A stretch of 64,000 nucleotides of DNA. It comes from CAYWXV01 sp964462535 (GTDB lineage Bacteria > Bacteroidota > Ignavibacteria > OLB7). Below are positions 62,961 through 64,000 of this stretch, piece after piece (positions within the stretch are counted from its first letter, which is position 1; every line of letters begins with the position of its first letter). The notes under the pieces were generated by a model. That model saw nothing but the letters and a program-made list of their open reading frames with translations. It did not search any database and had not been told where the DNA came from. The translations under genes were made by a program, and so were the position numbers. The DNA lies in NCBI GenBank assembly GCA_964462535.1, contig CAYWXV010000006.1, forward strand, positions 47,234-111,233, given 5' to 3'.

Positions 62961-63588
62961 AGTTTTCATTGTTTCGATCTCTATCGCAACTCAACGCATT
63001 ATTTGGTGTGTTTTTTATGCGCTGCTCTTGTGTACAGTTGATGGCGTGAGTCAATCAGATTATGATTCAATTAATAATGTCTCGTTTCGAGATTTCATGT
63101 GTGCGGTTACATACCCTACAACCGCACCAAAGTACGTTCTTGTCGTGGTTGCAAATGGAAGGACCGGAGAGTCGTATGAGAGAGCCATCACGGCTACCGG
63201 ATTGCTGGGCGCAATTCACAGAGAGTATGGTATTTCGTACAAGAAGGGAGGAAGAGACAGTAGTCTCCGCATTGCACTTGCTTCTCGTGATCGTCGATTC
63301 GTCTTTACCGTCGATAGCGCGCTTGCGCAGGTAATGCCAACATATACACAGGATGTTCTGGATACGGTACGGAAGATTCTACTACCCTTGTCTCCCGCCG
63401 AGATCCAGGATGGCTTTTCAATAAGGAGAGACGGGAGGCTACATCGGATCTACGATCTACGAGCAGAACGATGGGCGTATCGTGACGCGGTTGCCCATGT
63501 CCTTCTTGAGCGTGGTATTCCGTGCGGAAGAGATGGAAGTACTGGAGGAATCTACATTGATAATTCGCCGTGCGTGCTGGACGAGTGA
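62950..63588 (+). CDS. exported candidate immunity protein of the RHS tip
   Basis: 212 aa, overlapping the RHS stop by 11 nt. The N-terminus carries a long hydrophobic segment (about 2-33, IRVFIVSISIATQ, then IIWCVFYALLLC), a signal peptide or membrane anchor, followed by a soluble alpha/beta part (KYVLVVVANGRTGES, RIALASRDRRFVFTVDS). No family recognised. The position immediately after a polymorphic toxin tip, the overlap and the shared A+T-rich composition fit an immunity gene (inference). If exported, it would protect outside the cytoplasm. It could instead be an unrelated secreted companion. Confidence 0.55.
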   Translation: MVIRVFIVSISIATQRIIWCVFYALLLCTVDGVSQSDYDSINNVSFRDFMCAVTYPTTAPKYVLVVVANGRTGESYERAITATGLLGAIHREYGISYKKGGRDSSLRIALASRDRRFVFTVDSALAQVMPTYTQDVLDTVRKILLPLSPAEIQDGFSIRRDGRLHRIYDLRAERWAYRDAVAHVLLERGIPCGRDGSTGGIYIDNSPCVLDE

Positions 63589-63615
63589 GCACACGTGTAG
63601 ATAATAAGATGGTGA

Positions 63616-64000
63616 AGCCTGTCCAAGTCGCACTGCCGATCTTCACGCCATAAATCGCCATCGACCGTAACTCATCGTGCTGGCTCGCATCATCCCCTCT
63701 CCGGTCGCACGCAGCACGCGGTCTACCACGGGATGCAGACGGTGGCGTGCGAGATACCAGCCACGATGGTCTACATCGCGCCGGTGGAGTATCTGGGGTA
63801 TGGAGGAATATCGGAGGAGTTGATCCAGTATGCGCCGGATGGCCAACGGACCTATCCCCTCATTGATCACCTTGGGTCGACGCGGGTCATCCTCAATGAT
63901 ACGGGTTTGGTGATTCGGACCGTCGACCACGAACCATTCGGTGGCCTGTATGCCGAGAACGGTCAGCGAGTACGCCGAGAGTTCCTGAATCTTGAGCGTG
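63616..64000 (+). pseudogene. orphan RHS core fragment running off the window
   Basis: An open frame from 63616 with no ATG until 63733 encodes an RHS core end: VEYLGYGGISEELIQYAPDG, YPLIDHLGSTRVILND, EPFGGLYAENGQRVRREFLN, and still reads open at 64000. DHLGSTR and EPFGG are standard RHS core motifs. Its sequence differs from the matching part of the intact RHS gene, so it is not a simple duplicate. It lacks a 5' end and signal peptide, consistent with an orphan tip cassette that could recombine into an RHS gene. G+C returns to the normal level here. Confidence 0.7.

Noticed and set aside
1..64000. CRISPR arrays, prophage, transposases or IS ends
   Set aside because: No regular direct repeats with spacers, no phage structural genes and no transposase motifs were seen on either strand.

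Overview
The window looks like chromosome from a member of the Bacteroidota/Chlorobiota (FCB) group with fairly high G+C, possibly Kapabacteria- or Ignavibacteria-like. This is inference, not a database match. The signs are two proteins with type IX secretion (T9SS)-style C-terminal tails, a TANFOR-type giant exported protein, many outer-membrane beta-barrels and lipoproteins including an LptE-like one, a tricorn-type protease, and promoter-like sites of the Bacteroidota form TTG/TTTG - about 21 nt - TAnnTTTG. Several genes start with GTG or TTG and few have a strong Shine-Dalgarno.

Layout. 1-5 kb: sparse, with small hypothetical genes, a hemerythrin-domain protein and a small membrane peptide. 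5-11.3 kb: a lipoprotein with a possible attenuator in its leader, a stand-alone B12-binding domain, then a sigma-54-type activator, LptE-like lipoprotein, membrane glycosyltransferase and purine nucleoside phosphorylase. 11.4-13.1 kb: a SLOG-SLATT-like membrane protein of the type seen in nucleotide-signalling conflict systems. 13.2-34 kb: mostly housekeeping genes (lysS, htpG, sucC, metG, aspartokinase) mixed with surface proteins (T9SS cargo, TPR protein, VWA-OmpA lipoprotein, beta-barrels), a CBS-domain transporter, an RsbW-like ATPase, a GT-C glycosyltransferase and a tRNA-Val. 34.4-37.7 kb: a tricorn-type protease.

The accessory region is 37.8-64 kb. On the minus strand lie a zinc-ribbon micro-protein, a 1987-aa TANFOR-type exported protein, a fibronectin-III protein and an outer-membrane barrel (the last two overlap by 4 nt). 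Divergent from them, on the plus strand, are a 1094-aa STAND-like ATPase with a C-terminal SARP-like DNA-binding region, an NtrC-family response regulator and an NtrY-like histidine kinase. A T9SS cargo protein and a 2353-aa RHS protein follow. The RHS tip, visibly more A+T rich, looks like an M91-type metallopeptidase whose first zinc ligand is replaced by Glu. It overlaps an exported candidate immunity gene, and an orphan RHS core fragment runs off the window end.

Best candidates for something new: the TANFOR/FN3/barrel export module with its divergent three-gene regulator set; the RHS tip/immunity cassette; the lone SLOG-SLATT protein; a ~145-bp intergenic element with inverted-repeat ends, found twice, both times between convergent genes; and the long acidic tail on SucC.
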